64,000 nt of DNA from Phycisphaerales bacterium (GCA_020847375.1 JADLCB010000021.1:157513-221512), one strand, 5' to 3'. Shown: positions 43,302 through 53,044, counted from the stretch's first letter. The notes: generated by a model from the letters alone, not told the origin. A program made the numbers and translations.

Positions 43302-43898
43302 ATGCGCTCACGATTGAAACAAATCAGTGCGACCATACTGGTCTGCTCGCTGGCTTTATTGCTGACCTCTTGTTTTGATGTACCGCTGGGCGAGCCTGCC
43401 ACCAGCGTCATCGACCAGCGCCTCGTCGGTTACTGGGTGAACGATCAAGCCGATGGGAGCAGGCGTCTTGCTGCGGTGGCGGCTTTCGACGCGCACGTCT
43501 ACGGCATGGCAATCCACGAATTTTCACCCAACGCCCAGTCCGACAAACTTAAACGCGGCACGAGTACGTTTTACAAAGCCTGGTTGACCATGGTTGACGA
43601 TCAGCCATTTTTAACCCTCTATCCCATCAACGAAATGCCCGGGCTGGATGATAATGACAAACCCAGCTACGCGGTTGTGCGCCTGCAAATTGCCGCTGAC
43701 CACATTGTTGTCCGCAGCCTGCGCCCTGATGCGCCGCAGTTGAAAAATCTCGCCGATTCAGCCGCTTTTGCTGATATTCTCCGGCAGAATCTGAACAACC
43801 CCGATCTCTACGTCAAGGATGAGTCAATCATCCATTACCGCAAGCTCGACCGGTCGAACCCGGACGATGAACAACTGATCGGGTTGATCCAAAACTGA
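43302..43898 (+). CDS. Lipoprotein, hypothetical
   Basis: About 198 residues from ATG 43302, which has GAGG eight to ten bases ahead. The N-terminus is a lipoprotein signal (L-K-Q-I-S-A-T-I-L-V-C-S-L-A-L-L-L-T-S-C) with the lipid-modified Cys at about residue 24. The mature protein is a compact, mixed alpha/beta domain of about 170 residues beginning V-I-D-Q-R-L-V-G-Y-W-V, a beginning often seen in small lipoproteins with a lipocalin-like beta fold. I do not recognise a family. It is convergent with the phosphohexomutase gene. Confidence 0.75.
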   Translation: MRSRLKQISATILVCSLALLLTSCFDVPLGEPATSVIDQRLVGYWVNDQADGSRRLAAVAAFDAHVYGMAIHEFSPNAQSDKLKRGTSTFYKAWLTMVDDQPFLTLYPINEMPGLDDNDKPSYAVVRLQIAADHIVVRSLRPDAPQLKNLADSAAFADILRQNLNNPDLYVKDESIIHYRKLDRSNPDDEQLIGLIQN

Positions 43899-43959
43899 AC
43901 CAGCGACAACGGATGTGCCCGTTGCATTTGTTGCGCCGGTTGCATCCTGTCACATGCGC

Positions 43960-45354
43960 TCAGTGTCCTTCCGCCGGTTTGCCGAGCACTTTTTTCAACT
44001 CAGCAAACTTTTCATCCAGCAGCGCCTGATCCTTGGCTTCGACATTCAGGCGCAACAGCGGTTCAGTGTTGCTCTTGCGCACATTGAACCACCAGTCGCC
44101 CAGCTCCACGGTGATCCCGTCAAGATAATCGATCTGGGCGGATTTATAACGATCCGCCAGCTCACGGATCTTGCCATCCTTGTCTTCCACTTCAAAATTC
44201 ACTTCACCGCTCTGACGATACTTGTGATACCGGCTGATCAACTGTGACAGCGGCTTGTCCTGGGCGGACAGGATTGACAACACCCGGGCAAAGGCAATCG
44301 CGGCTGAATCCGCGTAGTAGTAGTCGCGGAAATAAATATGCCCGGACAATTCACCGCCGAACACCGCGTTCTTCTCCGCCATCGTCTTTTTGATAAACGC
44401 ATGACCGACCCGGTCGCGGACCGGCTGGCCCCCCAGGGCGCTGACCACATCCTTGACCACATGGCTGGATCGCAGGTCATACACCACCGCCGCCCCTTTG
44501 TTGGCCGGCATTGACAGAAAATTCTCCGCCAATAGCGCCGTGGTCATATCCGAACCGATCATCCGTTCCTGTTCATCCAGAAAAATCGCCCGGTCGGCGT
44601 CCCCGTCAAAACAACAACCAAAATCAACCGGTTGCTGACGCATCTTTTCCTTCAGCATATCCAAATTTTTTTCCACCAGCGGATTGGGTTCGTGAACAAA
44701 ACTACCGGTAATCTCAAACAAAACCGGCACGATTTTCAGGTTGGCCACATCGCCAAAAACACGCGGAACCATCTTGCCCGCCATGCCGTTGCTGGCGTCG
44801 ATCGCCACCGTCAGCGGACGCTTGAGATCCAGAAAACTTCGCACTTTCTTTTTATATTCATCCCAAAGGTCAACCTGTTCATAAGTGCCCTGCACGCCCG
44901 TCGGTCCCACCCGCGCCAGCGACATGGCGATACGCTTGATGTCATCCAAGCCCGAAGCCGCCCCGATCGGTTTGGCCTTGGGGCCGGAAATCTTGAACCC
45001 GTTATAATTGATCGGATTGTGTGAAGCCGTCGTCTGGATTCCCCCCACCGCATCCAGTTGATTGATCGCAAAATAGATGAACGACGTGTCGATCATCCCC
45101 ACGTCAATGACATTCATCCCCGTCGAGCGCAGGCCTTCACACAGCGCGCCCGCCAGACCCGGCGAATGTGGGCGCATATCCCGCCCCACCACCACCGCAT
45201 CCTCACGTCCCACGCGCTTCTCGGGCGGCAGATTCTGCCGCGAGCGCTTCAGGAATAAACCCGTCGCGTGCCCCACTTTCCACGCATCCTCCTCATTCAA
45301 CGGCGAAGGATAAGTGGCCCGGACATCGTACGCTTTGAATATCTTTTCGATCAT
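43960..45354 (-). CDS. Phosphomannomutase/phosphoglucomutase
   Basis: A 464-residue alpha-D-phosphohexomutase with the usual four domains. The catalytic phosphoserine is S111 in T-T-A-S-H-N-P-I-N-Y-N-G-F, the magnesium loop is D250-G-D-A-D-R255, and E-L-S-G-H-I-Y-F-R-D (sugar-binding loop) and the C-terminal S-N-T-E-P-L-L-R-L (phosphate-binding) are present. It interconverts glucose- or mannose-6-phosphate and the 1-phosphates, feeding nucleotide-sugar pools for the surface glycan cluster. GGAG in the leader precedes the ATG. Substrate range cannot be told from sequence. Confidence 0.93.
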   Translation of the reverse strand: MIEKIFKAYDVRATYPSPLNEEDAWKVGHATGLFLKRSRQNLPPEKRVGREDAVVVGRDMRPHSPGLAGALCEGLRSTGMNVIDVGMIDTSFIYFAINQLDAVGGIQTTASHNPINYNGFKISGPKAKPIGAASGLDDIKRIAMSLARVGPTGVQGTYEQVDLWDEYKKKVRSFLDLKRPLTVAIDASNGMAGKMVPRVFGDVANLKIVPVLFEITGSFVHEPNPLVEKNLDMLKEKMRQQPVDFGCCFDGDADRAIFLDEQERMIGSDMTTALLAENFLSMPANKGAAVVYDLRSSHVVKDVVSALGGQPVRDRVGHAFIKKTMAEKNAVFGGELSGHIYFRDYYYADSAAIAFARVLSILSAQDKPLSQLISRYHKYRQSGEVNFEVEDKDGKIRELADRYKSAQIDYLDGITVELGDWWFNVRKSNTEPLLRLNVEAKDQALLDEKFAELKKVLGKPAEGH

Positions 45355-45434
45355 GGTCTTTCAATCGCTCCTTTTTTGAACGTCGTGCCCCAGTGTATCG
45401 GCGCTGTCATAGGCTCGCAAACCCCCAAAATCAC

Positions 45435-45848
45435 TCACCCGCCGGAGTTGCGCGTCTGCAAATTCACATTCTCGACCCCACGCAACTGCAATTCGCTCAG
45501 CACGCTGATCACGGCGTGATACGGCGTCAGACGGTCGGCGTCGATGCGCACCTGCAAATCAGGCGTTCGTTCCCGTTTTAATTCGATCTGTTTCCATAAC
45601 TCCTGGCTCGTAACCGGTTGATCCGCCAGATAGATCCGCCCCTGCCGGTCAATGCTGATCACCAGCAGATGGCTTTGCCCGGTCGATGCGCTGGCTGCCG
45701 TCGCCGAGGGCAGATCCAGCCTCAACTGCCGGGTTGAATCCTTCAACGTCGATGCCACCAGAAAGAAAATCAACAGCAGAAAAACGCAGTCGATCAACGG
45801 CGCCATCTGCACTTCCACCGGTTCATCATCATCCAGTTTGATTCGCAT
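45435..45848 (-). CDS. ExbD/TolR-family biopolymer transport protein
   Basis: A 137-residue protein with one N-terminal helix (about 18-36) carrying the conserved aspartate D20 in P-L-I-D-C-V-F-L-L-L-I-F-F, which is thought to take part in proton flow. The remainder is the periplasmic domain, ending V-L-S-E-L-Q-L-R-G-V-E-N-V-N-L-Q-T. It works with the ExbB/TolQ protein encoded 12 bp upstream, energising outer-membrane processes by proton-motive force. No TonB or TolA is adjacent. Confidence 0.9.
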   Translation of the reverse strand: MRIKLDDDEPVEVQMAPLIDCVFLLLIFFLVASTLKDSTRQLRLDLPSATAASASTGQSHLLVISIDRQGRIYLADQPVTSQELWKQIELKRERTPDLQVRIDADRLTPYHAVISVLSELQLRGVENVNLQTRNSGG

Positions 45849-45860
45849 GGCATCTCCTGA

Positions 45861-46736
45861 TCACGACACCGGCAGAAGATGTCGGGCAATCAACGCGCTG
45901 ACCTGTTCTTCCAGCGTAATGCCAAAAATATTCGTGCGACTCTTAAAATAGTGATGCAGCGCCAGCATCGGTATGGCAATCGCCAGACCCACCGCTGTCG
46001 TCACCAGGGCGATGGCAATTTCACTGCTCAGCGCCGACGCATTGCCCATCGAACCGATGATCGCCACCTTGTCGAACGCCAGGATCATCCCCCACACCGT
46101 TCCAAACAATCCCAATAATGGCTCGATCGTTGCGACCACCGCGATGGGATACGCCTTTTGCAGGTGCAGCTTCAGCTCGCGCGCCCCCAGATCGCCGGCC
46201 ACCATCGACACATCCGCCAGCGAACTCTTTTGATGCTCCACCACCGCCAGGATCATGCGCCCCAGCGTGCTGGATCGACGCTGGCACAACTGTTTGATCT
46301 GGTCCATCCTCCCCTGCGACCAGAGCGCATCGACCTGTTCATACAACCCCCGCGGGACGATCCGCGAGCGTCGCAGGTTGATCAATCGCTCGATCGCACT
46401 GGCCAGCCCCACCACCGACACCACCAACTGCACCGCAACCGTCCAGCCACCCTGGATCAACTTGCTCACCAGCGTCATCGCCACACCATCACCAGCTCCG
46501 GCGCTGTTGGCCTGATCAACGTCATTACTCACGTCGGCCCCTGCGCCATTGCCGCTCCCGCCGTTGTCACCATCGCTAGTGCCTTCACTGATACTCCCGG
46601 CGTGCGCCGTATCATTGGTTCTGACGAGCGGCTGATCCAATTCACCCTCGCGCGTCGTCTGTCCCCGCGCCGATAGCCCCGCCAGCACCACCACAACCAC
46701 CCCCAGCAATCCGGCCCATCCAACAAAACGAATCAT
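45861..46736 (-). CDS. MotA/TolQ/ExbB-family proton channel protein
   Basis: A 291-residue protein. An N-terminal signal peptide or helix (R-F-V-G-W-A-G-L-L-G-V-V-V-V-V-L-A) is followed by a Gly/Asp/Asn-rich periplasmic stretch (about 30-80), then three helices of the ExbB type. The family motif reads A-T-I-E-P-L-L-G-L-F-G-T-V-W-G-M-I and the last helix is A-L-V-T-T-A-V-G-L-A-I-A-I-P. The extra N-terminal region is common in planctomycete ExbB-like proteins. It forms a stator pair with the ExbD protein 12 bp downstream. Distinguishing TolQ from ExbB function needs the missing partner genes. Confidence 0.9.
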   Translation of the reverse strand: MIRFVGWAGLLGVVVVVLAGLSARGQTTREGELDQPLVRTNDTAHAGSISEGTSDGDNGGSGNGAGADVSNDVDQANSAGAGDGVAMTLVSKLIQGGWTVAVQLVVSVVGLASAIERLINLRRSRIVPRGLYEQVDALWSQGRMDQIKQLCQRRSSTLGRMILAVVEHQKSSLADVSMVAGDLGARELKLHLQKAYPIAVVATIEPLLGLFGTVWGMILAFDKVAIIGSMGNASALSSEIAIALVTTAVGLAIAIPMLALHHYFKSRTNIFGITLEEQVSALIARHLLPVS

Positions 46737-46867
46737 AAATTACCTTTCCTTGACCTCTCGCCCATTCCAATCATCCGTCTATACAACCATCCCGATTGCG
46801 CTCAAAACCGATCACCCGCGCAGTTTCGTTGTTCGTCGTTGGCAGAAACATCCGTATAATCATCGCC

Positions 46868-47722
46868 ATGACGCAACCGCTCAAGTCACGATTCACCCTC
46901 AATGACCTTCGCAGCGCCCGCAGCCTGGGACGCAAGATACCCATGCTGACCTGCTATGACTATACCACCGCGCGACTGATGCACGCTGCTGCCGTTCCCT
47001 CGCTGCTGGTCGGCGATTCCGCCGCTAATGTCATTCTCGGCCATGACACCACCTTGCCCATCTCCCTCGATTTTCTGATTGAACTGACCGCCGCTGTGCG
47101 CCGTGGGGCACCGCTGGCGCTGCTCGTCGGCGATATGCCCTTTGGTTCCTACCAGGGTGATCCGGGGCTGGGCTGTGAAAATGTCTTCAAGATGGTCAAA
47201 CAAACCGGCTGCGATTGCGTGAAACTGGAAGTAACGCCCGATCATGCCCCGTTGGTCAAACGGCTGGCCGACGCCGGCGTCGCTGTCATGGCCCATTTGG
47301 GTTTGCGTCCCCAGAGTGTCAACGTCCTCGGCGGTTATCGTTTCCAGGGTCGCAGCGTTGGCGAAGCGCAGCATATTATTCAAGCCGCGCAGCGCATGAC
47401 CGATGCCGGCGCTTCCGCCCTGTTGCTCGAAGCCGTGCCCAATGAAGTTTCTGCCGCCGTCGTGGCACGCACCAATCTGCCTGTGATTGGCTGCGGTGCC
47501 GGCCCTGCCTGCGATGGCCACGTCGTCGTTTTGCACGATATTGCCGGACTGACGCCGCATCAGCCCCGATTCGCGCCCCCCATCGGCGATCTGACCAGCG
47601 CGTGGCAAAAGGTGCTCCAGAAATACGTCCAGGACATTGATTCCGGTCAATATCCCCTGCCTCAGCACGGTTACGAAATGCCTCTCGACCAAGCCAAAAT
47701 ACTGGCCGGACTGCAACAATAA
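46868..47722 (+). CDS. panB: 3-methyl-2-oxobutanoate hydroxymethyltransferase
   Basis: A 284-residue enzyme of pantothenate and coenzyme A synthesis, transferring a hydroxymethyl group from 5,10-methylene-tetrahydrofolate to 2-oxoisovalerate to make ketopantoate. The start at 46868 (M-T-Q-P-L-K-S-R-F) is favoured by the family N-terminus; the frame is open 24 codons upstream. Motifs L-T-C-Y-D-Y-T-T-A-R, V-G-D-S-A-A-N-V-I-L-G-H-D-T-T, V-G-D-M-P-F-G-S-Y-Q and G-C-G-A-G-P-A-C-D-G are intact. PanC is not in the window. Confidence 0.94.
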   Translation: MTQPLKSRFTLNDLRSARSLGRKIPMLTCYDYTTARLMHAAAVPSLLVGDSAANVILGHDTTLPISLDFLIELTAAVRRGAPLALLVGDMPFGSYQGDPGLGCENVFKMVKQTGCDCVKLEVTPDHAPLVKRLADAGVAVMAHLGLRPQSVNVLGGYRFQGRSVGEAQHIIQAAQRMTDAGASALLLEAVPNEVSAAVVARTNLPVIGCGAGPACDGHVVVLHDIAGLTPHQPRFAPPIGDLTSAWQKVLQKYVQDIDSGQYPLPQHGYEMPLDQAKILAGLQQ

Positions 47723-47802
47723 TCCGTCTCGCTCATGAATAAAGATGTGCAGTAATTGAAATGACTGAAAAAACTGATTGATCCTTCAGGAGTAACTTCA
47801 TT

Positions 47803-49371
47803 ATGAAACTGGGTAAAAATTCGATTCGCGTGGGTGGAACCGCCTTGCTGACTGGCGCGCTGATCGTCGGTGGATTCCTCGGCGGTACGTGGTTGTTGCA
47901 AACCGTGCAGTTCGCCCATGCCCAGCAGCAGGTCGAAACCACCCGCGAGCAACTGGCGCAAGTCGAAGACCTCGCTTCGGTCTTTCGACAGGTCAACCAG
48001 AGCATCGAAGCCTCCGTCGTCAACATTCGCGTGGAAAAACAGGTTCCTGGCCCGCAGATGATGCCCTTCGATGACGACATGATGCGCCGTTTCTTCCCCG
48101 ATGAAGACGGCGATGGCAAACCCGATCTGCCCGAACGATTCGGCAATCGCCGTGGCGACGCCTACCGCCAGGAAGGCACGGGTTCAGGCGTCATCATGGA
48201 TGTCGAAAACGGATCAGCGTATATCCTGACCAACAATCATGTCGCCGGCGATGCCAGCAAACTGGTTGTCACCCTGAATGACGGCAGGAAAATCGATAAC
48301 GGAACCGTCGTCGGCGCCGACGCCAAGAGTGATCTGGCCGTCGTCAAGATCGACGTGGATCGCGTTATCGCTGCGCCCTGGGGCAATAGCGACGAGCTGC
48401 AGAAAGGTGATTGGATTCTTGCCTTCGGTTCCCCTTTCGGATTTGTCGGTTCCATGACTCACGGTATCGTCAGCGCCATCAACCGCGACCACGTGGGCAT
48501 TCTCGGTGCTGATGGTTACGAAAATTTCATTCAGGTCGATGCCCCGATCAATCCGGGCAATTCCGGCGGTCCGCTGGTCAACATTCACGGACAGGTCGTG
48601 GGAATCAACACCGCCATCGCCTCGCGCAGCGGCGGTTTCCAGGGAATCGGCTTTGCCATTCCGTCCAACCAGGCGCGTCAGGTTTACAATCAATTGCGCG
48701 CCAAAGGCAAGGTTACGCGCGGCTGGCTGGGCGTGAGTATTCGTGACATTGCCTCAGCGCCGGAACTGGCGGAAAGTTTCGGCTACACGGGCAAAACCGG
48801 TGTCTTGGTTGAGCAGATTCTGCCCAACGCCCCGGCCGGCCAGACCCTTGAAGCCGGCGACATCATCACCCAGCTCGATGGTAAACCGATTGCCAATATC
48901 CGCTCGTTGCGCAGCGCCATCGCCCTGACACCTCCGGGCCAGGAAGTGAGCATGACCATCTTCCGCAACGGCCAGGAGCAGGTCGTCTCTGTCAAGCTCG
49001 GTGAACAACCTGAAAACGTGATGGCCCTGGCCCGCCGCGGCTATCAACCCTCCAGCCCCGGCGCTCATCAAGCTGCTGCCAATCAACTTGGAATCGCCCT
49101 GGCTGATGTCAATCCATCAACGATTCAGCGCTATGACCTTCAGGACAGTGCCCAAGGCGCTGTCATCACGGAAATTCAACCGGACTCACCCGCCGCTGAA
49201 GCGGGCCTGCAGGCTGGCGATGTGATCAGCCGCGTTGATCGGCAACAAGTATCCGACGCGGCGGGCGCCTATGACGCCCTCAAGGATGTCAAGCTGACCG
49301 ACGGCGTGCGTCTGTATGTTCAAGGCCGTGAAGGCGCCCGATTCGTCTTCATTAAAACGGCTGCTAAATAA
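47803..49371 (+). CDS. Do-like periplasmic serine protease (HtrA/DegP)
   Basis: A 522-residue HtrA protease. An N-terminal signal anchor (about 12-30) targets it to the periplasm or inner membrane. The trypsin-fold domain has the catalytic triad H146 (N-N-H-V-A-G-D), D177 (K-S-D-L-A-V-V-K-I-D) and S254 (N-P-G-N-S-G-G-P-L). Two PDZ domains follow (about 280-370 and 430-520). Residues 100-111 in the LA-loop region match the 12-residue EF-hand calcium loop (D, D, D, G, D and E at the key positions). AGGAG lies before the ATG. It handles misfolded envelope proteins. A strong terminator follows. Confidence 0.94.
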   Translation: MKLGKNSIRVGGTALLTGALIVGGFLGGTWLLQTVQFAHAQQQVETTREQLAQVEDLASVFRQVNQSIEASVVNIRVEKQVPGPQMMPFDDDMMRRFFPDEDGDGKPDLPERFGNRRGDAYRQEGTGSGVIMDVENGSAYILTNNHVAGDASKLVVTLNDGRKIDNGTVVGADAKSDLAVVKIDVDRVIAAPWGNSDELQKGDWILAFGSPFGFVGSMTHGIVSAINRDHVGILGADGYENFIQVDAPINPGNSGGPLVNIHGQVVGINTAIASRSGGFQGIGFAIPSNQARQVYNQLRAKGKVTRGWLGVSIRDIASAPELAESFGYTGKTGVLVEQILPNAPAGQTLEAGDIITQLDGKPIANIRSLRSAIALTPPGQEVSMTIFRNGQEQVVSVKLGEQPENVMALARRGYQPSSPGAHQAAANQLGIALADVNPSTIQRYDLQDSAQGAVITEIQPDSPAAEAGLQAGDVISRVDRQQVSDAAGAYDALKDVKLTDGVRLYVQGREGARFVFIKTAAK

Positions 49372-49388
49372 GTCATAACCTCCTCCTG

Positions 49389-49457
49389 ACTGCTGCAAAC
49401 TGCGCCTGAATCTGGTCCTCCGATCAGTTACAAGCGTACGTTTGCAGCAGTTTTTTT
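49389..49457 (+). terminator. Rho-independent terminator after the HtrA gene
   Basis: ACTGCTGCAAAC (49389-49400) and GTTTGCAGCAGT (49440-49451) form a perfect 12-bp stem around a 39-base loop, followed by a run of seven Ts. It begins 18 bp after the HtrA stop codon. Confidence 0.8.
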
Positions 49458-49571
49458 ATGGTTATATTTTTCACCTTTTGTCGCGCAGCATCCACCAACA
49501 GCTCAGGCATCGCTGAACTGTCCGGGTCAATAATTCATCATTGAATCAACGACTCTTGTCGCCGCACCCTG

Positions 49572-50552
49572 TCAATGAACACCCTGCCCCGCCAACCAGC
49601 GCTCGGCATCCAAGGCTGCCTTGCATCCCATCCCCGCTGCCGTAATCGCCTGGCGATACGTCGGGTCGGCCACATCGCCAGCAGCAAACACACCTTCAAC
49701 ATGGGTCTGCGACGTAAATCGATCCGTCAATTCCAGATATCCCTGGGCATTGGTCGGCAACTGCCCCTTGAGAAAGTGCGTGTTGGGAGAATGCCCAATG
49801 GCGACAAACATACCGGCTGCTTCAATCTCCTGCGTCTCTCCGCTGATGAGGTTTTTCACCCGTACACCGGTCATACCCTGCTGGTCATCCCCCAGCACTT
49901 GTTCAACCACGCTGCTCCAGAGCGGTTTGACCTTGGGATTGGACAACAACCGTTCCTGCATCACCTTGCTGGCGGGCATTTTGTCGCGCGTGCGCCGGTA
50001 GACCAGATGCACCGTACTGGCAAACTTCGTCAGATAATGCCCTTCCTCGCACGCCGTATCACCCCCGCCGATCACGATCAACGATTTATTGCGAAACCGC
50101 GGCAACGCCCCGTCGCAAACTGCGCAAGCACTGACACCATGATTCTTAAACCGGTTGTCTGATTCCAACCCCAGATACTTGGCACTGGCACCGGTTGCCA
50201 CCACCACCGCATGCGCCTCCAGCTTTTGACCTGCTGAATCCGTCAACTTGAACGGCCGCTGCGACAGATCAATATCGACGATATCTTCCGTAACGATCCG
50301 CGCCCCGCTGTGCTCCGCCTGCTGGCGCATCGCCATCATCAGCTCCGGGCCGTTAATCCCCGTGGGAAACCCGGGAAAATTCTCCACCTCCGTCGTCAGA
50401 TTCAACTGCCCCAACGGCAACGTACCCGCCAGACGGTTTTCTTCAGAAATCGCACCTTCATAAACAACCGGCTGGAGCTGCGCGCGTGCGGCATAAATCG
50501 CGCATGTCCAACCCGCCGGACCTGAACCGATAATGATAAGTTTCTCTGCCAT
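49572..50552 (-). CDS. trxB: Thioredoxin reductase
   Basis: A 326-residue flavoprotein that transfers electrons from NADPH to thioredoxin in the cytoplasm. It has the FAD motif G-S-G-P-A-G-W-T near residue 9, the redox-active C143-A-V-C146 within S-A-C-A-V-C-D-G-A, the NADPH motif G-G-G-D-T-A-C-E-E, and the FAD-binding C-terminal [13 protein letters not shown]. The length is standard. Its neighbour on the other strand is fliO. Confidence 0.95.
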   Translation of the reverse strand: MAEKLIIIGSGPAGWTCAIYAARAQLQPVVYEGAISEENRLAGTLPLGQLNLTTEVENFPGFPTGINGPELMMAMRQQAEHSGARIVTEDIVDIDLSQRPFKLTDSAGQKLEAHAVVVATGASAKYLGLESDNRFKNHGVSACAVCDGALPRFRNKSLIVIGGGDTACEEGHYLTKFASTVHLVYRRTRDKMPASKVMQERLLSNPKVKPLWSSVVEQVLGDDQQGMTGVRVKNLISGETQEIEAAGMFVAIGHSPNTHFLKGQLPTNAQGYLELTDRFTSQTHVEGVFAAGDVADPTYRQAITAAGMGCKAALDAERWLAGQGVH

Positions 50553-50682
50553 GATACCTGGCGATTCTACGGCTGGTCATCCTCCAATCCAAGCCACCGA
50601 CTGATTATCCCACTGATCGCCTGCGGTCAGCCCGGAGGGGATACGATGTCTGGGGTCCTTTCTAAGTCAGAATATTTTTCTG

Positions 50683-50710
50683 TTGCCCTGCGGGTGTTCC
50701 TCGCTATGCT
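50683..50710 (+). promoter_or_regulatory. Candidate sigma-70 promoter of the flagellar operon
   Basis: TTGCCC (50683-50688) and TATGCT (50705-50710) are 16 bp apart. The expected transcription start falls at about 50717, next to the first ATG of fliO (50718), so the message would be leaderless, or the real start is further downstream in that gene. Confidence 0.35.
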
Positions 50711-50717
50711 ATGAGCC

Positions 50718-51575
50718 ATGCGTGGCAAGGATGCCTGGCATAACCAGACGAAGGGAATCGTCTCATCTCGCCCATGGCGGTTGCGACCCACTCTTGTTTT
50801 AACTGTATTTTTGCTATTTTCCGCGCTGGTGGCTGCGCCCAGTGCCGCTCAGGTCGGTGGCAACAATCATCCGGCGAGCATTGCAACCGATTCGGCGTCA
50901 GCCAGCACCGCTCCGCCGGCTGGTTCAACGGCTTCTGCTTCTTCGTCGACACCATCGGCACAGCCTTCTTCGTCGGCTGCAACCGCATCAACACCAGCGC
51001 CGATTCCCCTGTTGCGGCGGTCACATTCCGCCACTCAGCCGGCAACATCCGTCGATTCATCCGGTGGAATCGAGTTATGGCGCATCGCGATGGCGCTGGC
51101 CGTGGTGCTGGGGCTGATCTTTCTGCTCCGCTGGCTGGGCCGGCGCTTTACCGGCCACTCGGGTTCCGGCCACGGCCGGGCCGTACAGGTCGTCTCACGT
51201 TCGTTAATCGCGCCGCGTCAGCAACTAATGCTGGTGCGCATCGGCCGGCGGCTGGTGCTGGTGGGCAACAGCGGTACGGTGATGAACCCCCTGTGTGAAA
51301 TTACCGACGCTGATGAAGTGGCGGAAGTGCTCGGCCAGGTGCAGCAGGAAAAAGGGGAATCGATCAGCCGCACCTTCGGCAGTCTGTTTCGTCGTGAGGA
51401 AGATAAATTCAATCAGCAAGTGCCCTCGGCCAGCCAGTCGCCGGTGGATTCATTTCCTGATGAACATGATCGTGATATTGATCCCGACAGCGCACCGGGC
51501 ACCAGCCGGCAGGAGTTGAACGAACTGCTGGATACGGTGCGCGGGATGACCAAAAATTTCAAAAAACCGTCGTAA
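50718..51575 (+). CDS. fliO: Flagellar biosynthesis protein FliO
   Basis: A 285-residue protein. An N-terminal signal-like helix (about 25-43) precedes a long Ser/Ala/Thr/Pro-rich region, then one transmembrane helix ([17 protein letters not shown]) and a compact cytoplasmic domain with the FliO pattern [28 protein letters not shown]. FliO helps assemble the FliP core of the flagellar type III export gate. It is first in the operon, with 86 bp to fliP. The start is uncertain: ATG 50718 has no Shine-Dalgarno and lies only 8 bp from a possible -10 box. Confidence 0.85.
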   Translation: MRGKDAWHNQTKGIVSSRPWRLRPTLVLTVFLLFSALVAAPSAAQVGGNNHPASIATDSASASTAPPAGSTASASSSTPSAQPSSSAATASTPAPIPLLRRSHSATQPATSVDSSGGIELWRIAMALAVVLGLIFLLRWLGRRFTGHSGSGHGRAVQVVSRSLIAPRQQLMLVRIGRRLVLVGNSGTVMNPLCEITDADEVAEVLGQVQQEKGESISRTFGSLFRREEDKFNQQVPSASQSPVDSFPDEHDRDIDPDSAPGTSRQELNELLDTVRGMTKNFKKPS

Positions 51576-51661
51576 TTGGATTATTAAAAGCGGATGCAGG
51601 CAGGCTGGTTGGAAAACAGCCTGATGAAAATCAGAATCGTTCGGACAAAGGGCGCAGGAGA

Positions 51662-52552
51662 ATGGAGTCTCAGGCTGGTCCAATTCGGGTTGGTGTTTTC
51701 GTGATGCTGTTGCTGATCGCAGCCACGGCTCACGGACAATCCGCGCCGGCCCGCACCAACGCGCCTGCTGCTCTGCCCGCCCTGCCGGGTGTTCCTTCCA
51801 TCAACCAGACGGCCAACCCATCCGACCATCCCGCCAACCCGCTGGCCAACCCACTCACCAGCCCGCTGCAACAACTTCCTGATCTTTCCAGCCGCGAAAA
51901 CTTCTCCGCGGCCATGCAGATCATCATCCTGCTGACCGTTTTGTCGCTGGCGCCGGCCATCCTGATCATGATGACCAGCTTTACGCGCATCATCATCGTC
52001 TTGTCGCTGCTGCGCCAGGCGCTGGGAACCCAGCAGCTTCCGCCCAACCAGATTCTGGTTGGTTTGGCGCTTTTTATGACCTTTTTGATCATGGGGCCAA
52101 CCTGGCAACGGGTGAATAATGACGCGCTGCAGCCCTACATGAACGGAACACTCGATCAACCCACGGCCCTGCAACGCGCTCAGACGCCGTTGCGCCAGTT
52201 CATGATCAACCAGATTCAAGCCAGCGGCAACGAAGCTGATGTGCTGCTGTTCATCGATTACATGAATCGCGGCACGGATGCCAAAGACCCGCAGACGTAT
52301 GATGAAGTGGGAACCATGACCCTCATCCCCGCTTTTGTTCTCAGCGAATTGAAAACCGCATTTCTTCTGGGGTTCAAAGTCTATCTGCCATTTTTGATTA
52401 TCGACATGGTTATCAGCTCGATTCTGATCAGCATGAGCATGATGATGTTGCCGCCGATGATGATTTCCCTGCCGTTCAAACTGTTGCTTTTTGTTTTAGT
52501 TGACGGCTGGCACTTGATTACTGGAAGCTTGATGGGTAGCTTCAGCATGTAA
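51662..52552 (+). CDS. fliP: Flagellar biosynthetic protein FliP
   Basis: A 296-residue protein with an N-terminal signal peptide (about 10-25), a Pro/Asn-rich mature N-terminus, and four conserved helices. It carries the FliP motifs [38 protein letters not shown] and [24 protein letters not shown] in short pieces along the protein. FliP forms the core of the export gate with FliQ and FliR. The spacer to fliQ is 147 bp and contains a hairpin. Confidence 0.95.
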   Translation: MESQAGPIRVGVFVMLLLIAATAHGQSAPARTNAPAALPALPGVPSINQTANPSDHPANPLANPLTSPLQQLPDLSSRENFSAAMQIIILLTVLSLAPAILIMMTSFTRIIIVLSLLRQALGTQQLPPNQILVGLALFMTFLIMGPTWQRVNNDALQPYMNGTLDQPTALQRAQTPLRQFMINQIQASGNEADVLLFIDYMNRGTDAKDPQTYDEVGTMTLIPAFVLSELKTAFLLGFKVYLPFLIIDMVISSILISMSMMMLPPMMISLPFKLLLFVLVDGWHLITGSLMGSFSM

Positions 52553-52639
52553 CGTGATGCAGTGTTCTGCCAATGGTGGTCCAAGGATGGACCTGCCGGC
52601 GGAACCGGCTCTGACCAACAGGGCTGACAATTTCACTTT

Positions 52640-52669
52640 GGTGCGCCTTTCGTTCCCATCGGGCGCACC
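52640..52669. repeat. Stem-loop in the fliP-fliQ spacer
   Basis: GGTGCGCC (52640-52647) and GGCGCACC (52662-52669) form a perfect 8-bp stem around a 14-base loop, 31 bases before the fliQ start codon. There is no T-tract. Shorter stems (GGTCC/GGACC and GCCGG/CCGGC near 52584-52610) lie just upstream. Confidence 0.5.
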
Positions 52670-52699
52670 GGACAGCACTCAAGGAAGAGTGAGGACACG

Positions 52700-52975
52700 A
52701 TGGATCTGGAACAAGCCACGACGCTCGTACGTCAGACGCTGATGCTGACACTGATCATTGCCGGACCGATGCTGCTGATCGGTCTGGTGGTGGGCGTTCT
52801 CATCTCCCTGTTGCAAACCATCACGCAAATTCAGGAACAGACGTTAACCTTTGTACCCAAAATTGTGGCGATGGTCGGGGCAGCCATCATCCTCGGACCG
52901 TGGATCGGCCATCAACTGCTGACCTATGCTGCGGCCATGTTCGCTTCGGGCGAGTTGCCCATGACTGTCCCTTGA
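52700..52975 (+). CDS. fliQ: Flagellar biosynthetic protein FliQ
   Basis: A 91-residue protein with two helices, the standard size of FliQ. It shows the family motif V-G-V-L-I-S-L-L-Q-T-I-T-Q-I-Q-E-Q-T-L-T-F-V-P-K in the loop between helices. FliQ packs around FliP in the export gate. The start follows a GAGGACACG leader. The gap to fliR is 144 bp and contains nested inverted repeats. Confidence 0.94.
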   Translation: MDLEQATTLVRQTLMLTLIIAGPMLLIGLVVGVLISLLQTITQIQEQTLTFVPKIVAMVGAAIILGPWIGHQLLTYAAAMFASGELPMTVP

Positions 52976-53044
52976 TTGCTGGCCTGATTCTGCCCACCGC
53001 CCGCACGGCAACCAGGCGCGGGTGGCGCAACCAATGGCCAGCAA
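52976..53044. repeat. Nested inverted repeats in the fliQ-fliR spacer
   Basis: TTGCTGGCC (52976-52984) and GGCCAGCAA (53036-53044) are perfect 9-bp arms; inside them CCACC and GGTGG (with flanking GC-rich bases) can also pair. The outer stem begins right at the fliQ stop codon. No T-tract follows, so this is more likely an mRNA structure controlling processing or translation than a terminator. Confidence 0.5.

Noticed and set aside
43903..43922. CAACGG/CCGTTG hairpin after the lipoprotein gene
   Set aside because: Only six base pairs and no T-tract, so not convincing as a terminator.
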